A program made the translations under genes and the position numbers. This document shows, piece after piece, positions 14,001 through 29,000 of a stretch of 64,000 bases of DNA. The stretch is from Sipunculus nudus. Its lineage: Eukaryota; Annelida; Sipuncula; Golfingiida; Sipunculidae. A model generated the notes under the pieces. It saw only the letters and a list, made by a program, of their open reading frames with translations. It was not told the DNA's origin and searched no databases. The stretch spans positions 25,129,956-25,193,955 of the forward strand of contig CM049318.1 of assembly GCA_026874595.1 (NCBI GenBank), written 5' to 3'. The number at the start of each line of letters is the position of its first letter. Within the stretch, counting starts at the first letter, position 1.

Positions 14001-17000
14001 AATAAGAAAACCAAGCTGGATGTTGATGAGGGGAAAGATTCCAAAGAGAAAGGTGAAAAAGGTAAGGACAAGGCATCCTTGAAATCTACTGACAAGTTAG
14101 CAGCTGCTCAGAAAAGTCAAAGTAAAACCAGCTCTACAACCACTAATGGTGTCAGTAAAGCACCAAAAGGAAGGATACCTGTCCCTACAAGAACATTATC
14201 ATCGGACGAGGAGCCGGCCGGTGGAGCTGCCAAGTTTTCTGTGTTCTCCTCGAAGCCTGGCAGGCTGGTCTTCACAGTTGGTCGACCTGATCTTGCTCAG
14301 ATGATGAACAAGAAAACTAAAGTTAAATCTACTTTACCTAGACCTGTCTCTCGTTCTAAGCAAAGGACTAAAACTGCCGAGGTTCCAATTATGTTACAGT
14401 CTCCTGAGACAGGGCCCAAAGGCGTTTTTCAGTTCATAGGTACTCCACCAGGTGGAGCAGCTGAGGGCCAAAAGAATGTTTATGATTTATCTATGAATGA
14501 GTCTGCTGTGCAGCCAAATGTCAGGGAATTTAAAAAGAGATGTTCAATGGTAGTGGATGGAGTATTGACAGAGGAACAACCAGCTGTTGTAGAACAAGAA
14601 ACGTTGACGATGCCTGACTCAGAGGAGCTATCAGAGAGTCCACACGGCATCATGCTTGTCTTAGGTAATGGCCGGCGAACAAAGCCACGGGCTAGGAGCA
14701 AACAAGTATCATACGCAGAGAAGTTAGCACAGACAAAACTGACCACCCCAGCTCAGACTCCACAAGTCACTATTGCTCCTGAGGGGGCCCCTGATGTGTC
14801 TGGTACTCCCACTAAACCTGTTGTTACAGTTACAGAGGATGCTCCAGGTGTTAATGCAGAAACTCCAGTGATGGTGAGTGGATCATGTATTAACATGTAA
14901 TTTATGAAGCACAGTGGACCTATGAATAGTATTCAGCTGAAGAACATGTTCAATATTGTGAAACTCTGGATGAATTGAAATATTTACCTGCTTTATCTTT
15001 AAAATTAATGTGATTTCTTGCTGTGTGCATATTGAATAACTTAGTAATTCCTGCTAAGAAAGGTGTTTATAATGCCTCTGTGACGTGTGTATTACCCATT
15101 TTACCTATAAACTGTTTGTTAACACGGTGCATGTTGATAAACAGGAAAAACAAAAATGAAGGTGGTTGATTGCATATGTACAGAAGCTTAAAGGTCAGTA
15201 GATGCAAAAGGCCATTTGCAGAACTCTAGTTCTTCTGACTTGCTGCAAGGTGTCATTGTTGAATATCTTTGGATTAATTTGGCTGGAACCCAATTTGTTA
15301 TGAACAAATTTGCTGTGCAAATTGTACAGCCTGTGAACCATGGGATCAACATTTTCAGGCCGTTTTTATGAAAGGTTCAAAGGATTGCCTTTAGATAATT
15401 AATGTCAGGTATTGGAAAAGGCCCTTTAATATCAGTGATCATATAAGTAGTACTTAACAGTAACTAACAACTACAGAGTAAAGTTTATGCATAGTAAACA
15501 TACACAATCAAAATCTGCAGTGTTGACACATTTTCTAAAATAGTCAGTATGATATTATGTTTAAACAGACTGTATGCATGTCATCATCAGCCATTACAGG
15601 TCCATAAAAAATGTAATCTGTGGTATGTTTAGATTTATTTTTTTCCCAAGTTAAAGTGTTTCCATTGAAATCACTTGTTTCTTTTTTCAGTGTTTTGCCA
15701 GTTACAGTTTAGGTGCTAGGTTAAGTACAGTTAAAGAATCCCATATCCCTGTTGGTAGCTATTTAGCAGGTGATTTAACAGCCATTTAACAACATGTAAT
15801 CAGCATCAGGGTTTATTTTAACAGGATACAGGAGATAACCCAGAAGAGAATAAAGATGATGAGGTGACCACAGAAGTAAGGTCACCCACAGCTGCAGCGG
15901 AGAAAAAGGTATTCCATACACTCCATTCCACATTTAAAAGCTATAAGACACCAACAAGATACAACATTCCAGACAGGGTCTTTGAAATATGTAATTTATT
16001 AATTACATGCCATCAACTGCTTTCTATTTTCTGTGCTTTCTGTGCCTCAATTTCGCCATTATTTCTTTGAAAGTAAAATTCGGGACTGAAATAATATTAA
16101 GGCTGCTGCTGGCAAAATGTGAGAACTACTGACTACACCATGGAACCCCCAAAAGGCACACTCGTTGCTGATTGAAACACAACTGTTTGCACAAAGTTTA
16201 CCCATTAAGCCTGCAGAGCGCTAACCCTGAGAGGGGCCAAGGATGAAAAACTTACCGCTGTTTGGCTGAGATACAATCTCCAGGCTTTGAACCAGGATGA
16301 ATGGAAATCTTCAAAAAGAAAAAGAATATACTTGACAAGAATTATTCTAGAGTAATCTGTTTCAGATTTGGATACTGAGGCTTCCATGTTATATATAACA
16401 ATGTAAGTTTCCTGTCTTTGATTGGTTGTTCTTGCATTTTCAGAAAAGAAAGGAACGTCCATGGGAAGGCAAAGAGAAGGAAGCTGTCAACAGTGAAGAA
16501 AAACTGGAGGCACCAGCAGAGAAAAAGGTATGATAGCTAAACCATATGACAATCATCCATGTCAATCTGCTGATTTTAGCAGCAACCCTGCTTCTTGTAT
16601 CTACTTGCAACACCTCTGGGTTAAAAGTGGTGTCCATGTTATCAGTTTTATTGAAGATTTGTCATTTTCTGTTATAATTGATTAAATTGGTTTTGTTTTT
16701 TGCACAATCAATCACAAAAGATTATGTTTGTTCACACAAAGAAATCAAATTGACCAGAAATCATATTTTAATCCAGTGAGAGATATAAGAAAGACGGACA
16801 CAATTTTTCAAATTAGTGAACAACATAAAACTAAACTTTTGCATAGAACAACTGTCAACAACTTGGCAACTATCTTTACCTGTCGGATTGATGTACAAGT
16901 CACACTGATTTTACCATGTTAATATTGTAGGTATTGTTTTTTGTAAAAGAAATTGCATGGTAATATAGAAAGGACATAAATGAAAGATTAGTAATCATTT

Positions 17001-20000
17001 ATATGTTGTTTGTTTTCTTTCAGTCATTGAACATGATTTTACAACCCAATATTGATCACTAGTTAAAGTTCTTGCAAATATTATCAGTTATAGTTACAAT
17101 TACTAGGGTAAATTTCTGTTAAAGTTGCAGACTGTGTTTGCAAATATTTCAAATACAGTAACATGTTAGAGAAATATCAGTCATTTTCTGTTGCCTTCTA
17201 CTTTTTATTCAGAGTGATCATTTAGTCACCATCTAATTTTTGAGATACTATTATCCCATAGCTCCAAATGAATAAAACAGATGATTGTTCACATTAATGA
17301 TGTTCATATACTCTAAGCCTGCTTGGTAGAACAAGCGAGAGCAAGATGGACTGAACTTAAGTGCAAAATTGAGATGACTGAAAAGAGACAGTAAAGACTA
17401 GATGTAGGAATCAGTTGTAAAATCATACTAGAGGATTGAAAGTTTAAAAGTGACTAATGATTGATTAATAATTAATCATTTGATGTATCATCTATATTTC
17501 AGTGAAAAATCTCTAGAGAATTATACTTTTGTACATCATGCTGCAAGGTCTAGGTATTATCGGGGTTGTTGACGCTTATTTGTTGCACAAGGTTAATGGT
17601 GTCTGCTGTTTTGTGACCAGTCATTCTTATATCTCTGTAGGAATAAGAATATTTTAGCAGGATAATTTGACTTCTTTGGATGTGCTTATGTAATTGTTGG
17701 TGATCGATTATGCAAAAATGCAATCCATTTAATCAGTTATGAAAGTTAACAACCAACATCGATATAATTAATTAATTGGCACACCACTGGTCAAGACCAA
17801 AAAAATATTTTAATTAATTATTGAGTCTTATATTAGTGTCCATGTAACGTATTCAGATAACTCTAAAGATAAATTAAAAGAACTTTCTGGAAGTAGAGCC
17901 TTATCATCAGTGATAAATCATATAGCATATTAAAATCATCAGGTGCATTTGTAATAATTTTTGTGACTTTCATTTATTTCTTTAGTGACTTTTTTTTAAT
18001 GTAAATATATTTTATAGAAGAGAAAGGAGAAGCCAAGGGAGACAGCTGAAGATGTGGAAGCTCAGGAGGAAGTTGCTGAAGCAAGTGAAGATAGGAAGGT
18101 GAGGGACTGTATGCTGTTAAAAGTTCTAATGAGGACAAGCAAACCATATCAAAACTATATGATCATCATATAGCAACAGTCCTGAAAGAGATTCAGTTAA
18201 CAGGGCTCAAATGACTAATTGATCATTGGTAAACTCCAGTTCAGCTTTTGTTTTAGTTGACAGTGATAATTTAGAATTGACTAGTGTGACATTAGATTCC
18301 ACAATGGACAGACAGCTCAGCAAGTGGAGAATTATAACTGTTTTTGTTTTTCCTTGTTATTATTTACTCATAAATTCAAAGTAGGTACCGGTAGCATAGG
18401 TCAATTCTTCTACACCATGACGCCCTAAAAAAACATGAATATGCTTATATATAAGTACAGGAACAGAACAGTTTAATGACTGTAGGTGATTTGGGACACA
18501 CTTCCTCAGAACTTAATTACAATCCTGTGTTCATGCATATTCAATATTTTATCCTGAATTTTACCATCAACATGTTCATTTAACATTGTTAAAAGGGGTG
18601 AGTATAATCTGATTTTACTTTCAGTTACTTTTTCGTTATTGGACAATGTACCTGTCATTCAAAACATTGCAAACACCTGCTGATAAATGCTTTCTAATGA
18701 CATTTCAATGTATGACATAACCTTACAGAAATGATCATTTATTTTTCACTATTTAGAAACAAAAAGACAAGTCACTTGGTGCAAAAGAAAAAGAACCTAT
18801 GGATCATGAGAAACGATGTGAGGTACCAGCAGAGAAAAAGGTATGAAAGCAGAAACCGGGCTGCCACTTCATATATTTATCAAACTATGCTGGAAGTTTT
18901 AGGTGAAAATTGATAGTTTCACTTTGATTGCAATGATATCTAGGATATACCAGTCTTTCTTTTATAGCAAGGGTCTGAATTTGAAAAATAGTCAAATTTT
19001 ATCAAGGAAAAATAACTTAAGGGTAATTTTCTTTCATTGTTAGTCCATTCTGTCCACTTACCTGTCCATCTGTAAATTTTTCATATGCATCACAGTATCT
19101 CAAACTTTTCTTGAAGAAAGTAGGAGGGCCCCTCTTCCTCTTAGGTTCTCATATGCATATATAAATGAAAAACATTACAATAGAATATTTTGCATTTGCA
19201 AAAATTTCAAACTTCAGCTGAGCGCTGTGACCCATGGGTCCCTTGTTCTTTCACTAAGATTATATTATTTGTCAGAAAATAACTTAAAAAAAGTTTCTCA
19301 CTGATCTCCATCATTTCCATTCCAGGGCACCAGCATAATGTTTGATAATTAACAGGCTCTGCTTCTAGATTATTTAATGTGGCACTGCCCATGAATGTAT
19401 CTTATTCAGCACATAAATTAGATTCAAAGGAAAGATTTGCTTGGTATTTTGCAAAGGTAGGATAAGAGAGCATATGTTGCTGTCACAGTCCTATCCCACC
19501 AGACTTTGGGAATTTGTTGTAAAATCTTGGTTTTCCCAATTGGGAATTAGAAAGCAACTTTTCAAAATTTGTGTCAAATTCAAATTCTTTAAGAAACTTG
19601 GAAACCAAACATTTTGAAACATGTGTTAATCTGACTTTATAGTTGTAATTACATTTTATCCATTTTAACCTAAGTCACAAAAGGTTAGGACAAGGGAGAT
19701 TGTATGAATGTATACATGCATGTTTGCATATATATATGTGTGAACCTGTTGCTCAGAAACTACAGTGCTGTCATTGTCACCTGAAAATACCTCAAAAGAT
19801 CAGCCCCAATGATATCCCAGTCTTCCTAGAAGGTTATCTGGATCCAAAATCCTCATACTAGTATTCAAAAGGTAAAAAAAGCAGGGTGCGAAATAACACC
19901 TTTCTTCCTGTCTCAGGTAAACACGTGCACAGAAAAGCATTTTTCATTTTGCTAGAAAGATGAACACCTAGATGTTTTCTACATTAGTAGTTGATAGGTA

Positions 20001-23000
20001 GTAACAAACATGAATAGAAAAACAAAACATTTTACAGGTGGTGTTCCACCAACTCCCTATATTTTCCAAAAAAGATGGTCTGTAGTTTCTTTTATTTTCT
20101 GACATCTCCTTTATTTTTCCCTGCATAATCGTGTTTCTGATATAACAGTTTTACTGTTTTAACCATTCAGTTCTTTTGCATGCTAGAATGCATGTAGAAT
20201 GGGATGTTAGATGGCAGACTCAGGTTTACACTTAGCGAAGTGTGACTGAAAGTCCGATATAATGGAAGGATGCATCTTAAGCGGAGAGGCAAACCTGAAA
20301 AGAGTATAAATGTTTAGTTTACTCTGCACTCCCCAAATGGCAGTAAAGTGAGGGTCTTCAGTTTTGACTGAATTTTTTTATTGATAAATATCTTTTTGTA
20401 GAAGAAAAGGGAGAAATCCAGGGAAACAACGGAGGCTGTTGAAACTCATGAGGAGCCATCTGATGCAGCTGAGGAGAAAACGGTAATCTATGGTTGGCCT
20501 ATAAAGATCTAGCTATGTGAATGGATACTCCTGGTAGTCCACTGCTGGTGTAATTAAAACTTTTGTATCTTAATCAGTTGTTGTAATTGATATATATCTG
20601 GTGCTTTATTATAGCAACAGTGTGATATTCTTCTTTTTTTTTTATTTAGAGTGTCTGTGATGAAATTTTGTAAGTACATTTCCACCAAATCCTTCCAGGT
20701 GCTACCAACTAGTATAGATTTTATGTGTATCATACAGAATTCTAGTAAGAATACAGTACTTAGTAAAATTTTGCATTCTGTTATTTGGATATCTGCTATC
20801 TTTCTTGACATTAAAAACCAAGGGTTATATATGTGTGGAAACCCACTGAGTGAGCAATGAGTGCAAATATTTGGTCATTGTGGCCCAACAACTTTTAGAT
20901 GCCCTTCTTAACAGACCTTTTCCATGAGCATGCGCACTGCAAGTAACTGTCATCTACTTGGATTGGTCCTTTGAACCCTAATTGAGAGCTCTGATAAATT
21001 AAAACAGACAAGTCACAAACACAGACAGGACCCCAACCTAGAGTGATAAGACAAGATTCTTTAGCTTTCATCATTTCAGATATGGCAATTGGCCTCTTTT
21101 TCGTTGATATAACACACCCCAAATGTTAGATTTTTTTATTTGCTACTTTCAGATGTTTCTAGTGTGATTGAAAAGGTGTATTGTGTATTCACACCCAGTG
21201 CCCATGTTCAGATATTCCATTGTCACTCTTGGGGACATTTATCTCATGTTAAAATTTTAATAGGAATTTCTGGATGAATATTCAAGCCAAATAGCCTCAT
21301 GACCTTACCGACTGGCTGTATGTTTTTCAAATGCCTGCGCAAAGTACTTGGCAGCCTACAGTTAAAACCCAATGTATCCAATTAATAAAAAAATGAATTA
21401 TTTAGAAAATAGTAAATAAAAGTCTCACTGTTTTCCAGAAGAGAAAGGAAAAGCAGCAGGAAATCAAAGCCAAAGGAAATGTGAATCACCTTGACATATG
21501 TGAAGCACCTGTGGAGAAAAAGGTGAGACTGTTTTGTCAATAACACTTTTAACAGGGCTTCCGACAACTCCATAATATATACATGTATATCCTATATTTT
21601 TATATGAAAGAAATATCTCTTACAGTTTCTTATATTTTCCAGCATTTATGCCTTATCTACTATAGTCAGTCATGCATGGTTCACTGCACATTTATATTTT
21701 CAATGTAACTTAATATTGCATAATTATTGTTATATACCCAGTAGACTATTATTTGAAAACATTCAGCTCTTATGTAAAACTGTGCATTTAAGTGTTGCAG
21801 TCATATATATACAGTTATCTGGACCATTTTTAGCTCAGCTGACTATAAGTCATCTGCGCTATAGTTGTGGTCCATTGTCTGTCGTCTGTCCGTCCGTCCG
21901 TCCGTCTGTAGGTGTGACACATTTTGAAACCGTAAGACCTAGGAATTTCAAATTCAGCATAATGTTAGATGTCCCCAAGATCTCCTACCAAGCTGAAAAC
22001 TGGGTCTTTGCGACTTTGTTCCTTTGAGAAATTGAGGAAAAACCTCAATTTTTTATTTTAAAAAATCTTCACTCTTCAGGACTGCCTAATATCAAAACCA
22101 CTCATTTGTTTTTCCTGATATTTACCATAAATATTCCTCTATATAGTTCCTATGTACATGCCAGATATTAAGTCTGTTAAGTATTAAATTATTTTAGTTA
22201 TTAGCATAAAAAATAAAATCAGTACCTTAAATTTTGCCCAACTTTGACCATGGCACGTTTCTTTCCTGTAAGTACCTTTGATTTAATTTTCAAAGCATGT
22301 AAACATGAATATTTAATTTGTTTATACCTAAAATTTGAAAATATAAGCTTGAAAATTAAGTTAGTTATTGATTTTTTTCTTGAGGCTCTATTGTAGTCAT
22401 TTCCTTTGATGACAGATTACAGATGCAGGGTCTCACTCCAGATCACTGGAAGTCAGCTATGCCCAGGTTTCTGATTTGTTATAGTCGCTGGGGGAGATCC
22501 CCTGCTGTGACAGGTGTACAGTTATTCTCATATCACCATCCCAATCAACCCCCCCCCCCCCCCCCCCACAAACCCAACCCACCAAGTGTTACGCAGTAAT
22601 TGTTATTGTTTTTACTGTATCTCCTTAATTGTAATGTTCTTTCTACTTGATATGCAAAAATATTCCTTGGAAAAGTAATTCAAGGTGTAATCCAGAAGAT
22701 GCAATGTTGTTTAATGTAGCATTTTTAAAGAAATCAGTTTTCTTTTAAATGATTTTAACAAATATAATTGAACCCGTTAGTATGCTTAAATTTATAAAAT
22801 ATGAAGCACATTATGGATAAATAAAGACACAATTAAAAATTGTGAAATTTAAATCAAGTATTATTTTCAGATATTTATTGTTTTGCATATTTAAAAGATA
22901 TATTTTTGTGGTAAAAAATCAATAATCATTTGTATGCATGATGTGGTGTTATCTGACAAGATTGAGATTTATGATGATGCAATTGAGAATTATGAATCAA

Positions 23001-26000
23001 CTTTTATATTCAGATATATATGTTATATTGGAAATGTATAGACTTATATATATAAGTTTAATATATAAACTTAAATTTTTAAAAAAATTGATGTGATAAA
23101 AAATGAGGATTTAATACAAATATTTGTTCATTATTTTCCTGAATCAGCAGAATTTGAGATCAAGCTTTGTTTGCCCTGTTTTATGTTGTTAATTAGTTAT
23201 ATTTCAACTGTTAACATTTCATAAAAAAAAATACATAAATATTTAATAATATATATTATACAAAATAATAGATTCAATTGAACAAATGTGTAAACTACTT
23301 AAATGTCAACAGTTAATCAAAAAGCCAACTAATGATCATGGTAATAGTACAGATAATTTGTTCACAAACTGCTCACATGCTTCAGTTTCAACATTAGGAA
23401 ACACATGGTCAGGTCAAAAAATATTATTTGCAACAATTTCTTGCTCATCAATACAAACCAATCATATAAACCAACCATGGCCTTTATTACCTCTTCCTCT
23501 TACACTTTATCGCCATTTGATATTATTTTAGATTTTTACATTCAAGGTCAATTTCAGCTGAGCACAGTGACCCATGGGTCCCTTGTTTAAAAATAGACAA
23601 TTAATTGCTGCTGATAGTCATGGTAAGTGACTCAGCAAAACTCAGTGGTGCAGTGATTTATTTTACCTATATTTCTGGCTGAGAATTGTATATTCCTATA
23701 CAAGTATTTAGCCCTCAAGTGCTCATATAAAAAAAAATCTTAACTCGCAGTCATATCAAATTTGATAAAATGTGACTAACATTAGACCAAAAGCACTTGA
23801 GGATATTACTTTTATGAATATTGTATATTGTGCATTACTCTATTGTATTGACAAGTCTTGTGCTATTGTTATTATGATGGTTGTTCTCATTTGGTCATTT
23901 TTTTTTTTTTAGAAAAAGAAAGAAAAGGCAAAAGAGAGCACAGGAGACCTTGTTAAACCCTCAGAGGATCAATCAGTGACATCAAAGGACAAAAAAGTAT
24001 GTCATGGTTACAGGGCGCTTGCAGTTTAATTTGATTCCAGGGCATTGAGTATCCTTCAAAATATCACTCCTTCTGAACATCTTCAAAGGCCTTGAATTTC
24101 ATAGTCAAGAATGACTTTCATTTCACTCAGTTTGATACAAACTTTATGTGCATGTTATAAGCTGTGTGTGTGTGTGCAGGGCTGCCATATTGTTCTTTTT
24201 AAAGATTTACTTATAATTATGCTAATTTTTTGTCATCCTCTTTTTTCACCATTACATTTCCCCTCTCTTTTTCAGTGATAGAGTTTCTACATATACTATT
24301 TCTCTCATGCTATAACTGTCTATTTAGTACAACATGGGACACTTCAAATTTTAAAAATGTCCTTAATTTCAGGCAGGGTCAGGTCCTTTTTTAGCGAACC
24401 TGTGAGCTTATGCGATGGTGTGGCGTCGTCCGTCGTCTGTACTTTAACCTATAGTATCTTGAAAAAGGCAAGAGTTAGCATCACGAAATTTTATGCAAAA
24501 AATTAGTCTTCAAAAAAACTCTATCAGATTTTGCTTATTTTTTGGCTAATTGCATTTTCTTAGATTTTATAGGGAAAAAGCTAAAAAAGCTTTAAAAATC
24601 TTCTTCTCTGAAACTGTTCAGCCAAAATGATTCCTAGAACAATCTCTCTCAAGTTTGTTCGAGTGGTTTAAGTTCGGTGATTTTTGGCCAAGTTACAGGG
24701 AGTTGAACTTAGTCATCTGTCCAAAAAAGCATACTAAAATTACAATCTCAGAAATGGCTGGAGCTATCATCACCAAATTTTATGCCAATGTTGGTCACAT
24801 GAGTCATATCTGAAATTGAGGTATTGGTGGCGCCACCTGCATTGGCCTTTTTTGTACGGGGGTCATCAGTGCCCCTATCATACTGACTGCTACAAAAAAC
24901 TTCTTCTCTGAAACCATATGGCCAAATTGTTTAATATCACACAGAAATGATCCTAGGGTAGTGCTTTCTGAAATTTGTTCAAATGGTCTCAGTACAGTGA
25001 CTTTTGGCTGAGTTATGGGAAGCTGAATTAAGTCATATGCCATAACAGCCCATTTTAGCTCAGTGGCTACAAAGAACTTCTCAATAACTACTTCGCCAAA
25101 TTCTTAAATCTCACACATAAATTATCCTTAGATGTTGATTATTCAAGTTTGTTCAAATGGTTTTGGTTCAGTAAATTTTGGCTGAGTTATGGGAAGCTTA
25201 ACTTAACCATTTTGCTGTATTTTCCCATATGAGTTATAAACCTGCAAAACTTTTTTTGACTGACGCCACTGAGGCAAATTTGTTTAATATTTTACAAGAA
25301 TGATCCTCTGAATAATTCTTATAATAAGTGTCTTTTATGGTTCCAAAGAATGAATTTTGGCTGAATTATAAAGATTGAATTGAGTCATTTTACCATATAT
25401 GTTAGCTGTGTGAAGCAGATACATCTAGCCTTGCACCAGTTTATCAGCAGCCATTACATAATGCCTCTAGACATTTAGATTTCAGGTTATCTATGGTTAA
25501 TATTGACAAGAATGTTTTTTAAAAGCTTTTAAAAGATGTAGATTTATGCTAAATAAATGCTGTGTTTACAATCACAGGTATACAGCTCTCTGTGGGTATA
25601 TAAGGACGGCTGTACATGGATTATAAATAATTGGTATCCATACTCAACTTTATTCAAGATTTTGCCATCAGTGAGATGTATCTGTATTATAATTTTGCAT
25701 TCAGTATGCATCTGTAGTATTTTTAGAGAACCTGTGAGCTAATGCGATGGTTTTGCATCGTCATCATTAACCCATACTATTTCGAAAACAACTATTGCTG
25801 GTATCATGAAAGTTAATGCAAAAAAAAATTAGCCATCTGTAAAAAACTCTGCATTTTCTTAGATTTTACAGAGAAAAAGCTAAAAAAACCTTTAAAAATC
25901 TTCTCCTCCAAAATAGTCAAGCCAAATTGTTCAATATTTCACAGAAATAATCTTTTATACCATCTCTCTCAAGTTTGTTCGAATGGTTCAAGTTTGGTGA

Positions 26001-29000
26001 ATTTTGGCCGAGTTACAGGAAGTTAAACTTAGCTAACTGTCCAAAAAAGCATACTAAAATGGCAATCTCAGAAACGGCTGGAGCTATCATCACCAAATTT
26101 TATGCTATCTGCATTTACTTAGTTTTTATAGGGAAAAAGCTGAAAAACCTTTAAAAGTCTTCTTCTTGTAAACGGTCCAGCCAAATTATTACAAAATATT
26201 ACAAAAATGATCCCAGAGGCAAGCCCTTTCAAGTTTGTTCAAATGGTTTGCATTTGATGAATTAAAGTGGTGTTACACAAATTTGAACAGTCATTTGGCC
26301 AATTAAGCATACTGATATAGTAATCTCAGAAATGACAGAAGCTAGCACTACCAAGTATTGTGTAAGTGTTGTTCACATGACTCATATTTGAAGTTACAGA
26401 TTTTGTGGTGCCATCTACATTGACCTGTTTTTTATTAGCAAAAACCTCGTAATTTTAGCCTCTTTCAGCATAAATTGTTTATGATGAAACTGTCAAGTTG
26501 AATCGTTCAATTTTTCAAAAGAATTATCCTAGGACATGGTTCTTTCAATCATATCAGAAAAGCTTAAGTTGGTCTTATGGCCATTATTATGTCTATTTCA
26601 AACTGAGGACTGCAAAACTGTTCTTCTACAAAATTATTGATTCAATTATAACTTCTGTAACATTGCAAAAAAAATTATTCTTAGGTGGCCTTTGTTCAAG
26701 TTTACTTGAATTATTTTTGGCAGAATTATTGGACCTTTAACAATGAAAGAACTGCATCTTTTGTTATTTAAGATATTTTGATAATAAGTTTATGAATATG
26801 TCAGTTTTAAAAAAATGCATTTTAGCCAAAGTCTTTCAGTATGTGTAAACAGATTGACCAACAGACCAAGATTGTGTTAGTATCTTTTAATAGGTTGAGA
26901 AACTGCTAACTGTTTCTGATTTGGCAACAGATCAAAAGTTCATTCAGTGCCGTTAGATATAGGTCAAGAGTTCAGTCTGCAGCCAAGCACAAGGCATGTG
27001 ATCACCTCATGGGTAACATTTGAACACCTCATGGCTACCATGTGATCACCTCATGGGTGTCATGCCCCTCAGGGCTGCATGTGGACAACCAACTGTGTCA
27101 GATTATTCAACAGGTCAAAGGTTCACTCAGTGCAGCCAGGTACAGGTCGAAAGTTCACTCAGTCTAGCCAGGTGCAGGTCATAAGTTCACTTAGTGCAGT
27201 AGCCTGAGCCAGCTAGCAAATTTGTCACAGTTCACTCAGGGCAACTGCCTTTCTCACCTAAGCCTGGTCAGCCCCATGTATCAGACTGAGTGTAAGTTTG
27301 ATGTATTGGCCTAATATTATGACCAGTCTATGTGTCTTTGATGGCTTTCTCGTTCACAAGACAGGTGTCGCCACCTACAATGACTTTTGCACAGTGTATG
27401 TGCCTGCTTATTTGAACAGAGGAATTTGATATATCAGCCTGAAATTGGGCATATGTATATATCTCTGATAGTTTTGTTGTATACAAGACTGGTGGTGCCA
27501 GCTACAATCACTTTTGTGTTGTGTCCACCCATGCCAGAATTTCAGCAGTGATGTTTGTGTAATTGTTTCTTATTCAAAATGTTTAGTACTTGCATTGTTC
27601 ATGTACATGAGAAGTAATGGTCCAGCATTGAAGCATTATACCTGGTGTATTTCCTAATGCACAGGTTCGCACTAGGCCTGTAGGCCTTGTTGCAATTTAT
27701 GAAGCACATCTTTTTTCAGTATATCATTAAAAGAAATGGAGATTATTTGCTGATTATATGCTCTTTTCACTCCTATATTCAGAAAAGGCCACACTTTTTT
27801 TTAGAACACTATTTCTCCTTCTTTTTTAGACATTTTCCTATGGCAGGCATATAAGACATTTTAACATTATATATCATGGCATGTGTAAGACATCATTATA
27901 TATTGTAGCACACAAAAGGGAAAGGAAAGAGGAAGACTGTAAGTAATGTGAAGGTAGTTGTTGAGGCAGCTCAGGAGGATGGGCATGACCAGGTGGACAT
28001 GGAAGAGGCGCCACCTGGCAGTAAAAACCTATCACCAATACCCAAAAGTCATGTCAACCAGCAGTTGTCATCGGCATCTGTTGAGAAAGACAGAGGAAAA
28101 ACAAGCACTGACAACTTATCTGAACCACAAAGGTTTGTAGTCATACTATTATCGAATCTGTAATGAGCAGTACTGTGGTTATCTTCATATTTGTTCGGTT
28201 ATTAGAGATCAGGTTTTGGAATAGGCCTTTAAATATCATCATATATTTCTGATACTGCATTACTAAATTATCACCAATTGTCTACAATATTGTCTGGTAA
28301 AACCTTTGATACACCCCAAGTAAGCAAGGGCCAAACACTAGCTCCTGTGGTCTTTGAGTAGAGCATAAGGCTCAAAGCCAGGAGATTGTGTCAAATCCCA
28401 GCAGAGGTGGTGAGATTAATCACGGTTGCCCCCTCCCAGAGAGAGCACTCTGCAGGCAAAAAGGGGAGTCTGTGCCCAACAGTTGTGGTTCACTTACAAA
28501 CAAGTGCACCTTTAGGGGGATCCTCTGGGTATGACCAATCAATTGGGATGACACACACCCAGGACCTGTAGGAGTGGTAAAACAAGCCTGGGTGATGCCA
28601 GGATTATTGTGTGTAAGCCCCTGTCATGTATCCCAAAACCAGAATGGAATCCTGCAGATTTACATAGTGCTAAGTTAAGCAAGCATTAAAAAAAAGAGGC
28701 GGTTACCTCCATCCTTAAAAAAAAAATTAAATAAAAAAAGCAAGGGCTAAACTCACACAGACAGATTCCATCTGATTATTTAATCCATATAAAAATTGTA
28801 AAGCATACTTATTGAAGGATGGAAGTGATTACCTCAAGTGATGGAAAAATTCTTTTTGAAGATACTTTGTATTTATAAATTTTTTGTTATTTAGTGCATT
28901 GGAGGAAGATCAGCCTCGACGACGACGACGAGGAGCTGTTATATCATATAAAGAACCAAAACTTGGCGCGTAAGTGTGATTTTGATAATAAAACTTCATG

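Noticed and set aside
14874-14900. Shugoshin ending at the TAA at 14898
   Set aside because: A strong GTGAGT donor precedes it, and the diagnostic SGO C-terminal motif is found in frame 14 kb downstream.
21716-22027. A 103-residue frame with a Val/Arg/Pro-rich tail
   Set aside because: It covers the GTCCGTCCGTC stretch at the 5' end of family H copy C; it is repeat-derived.
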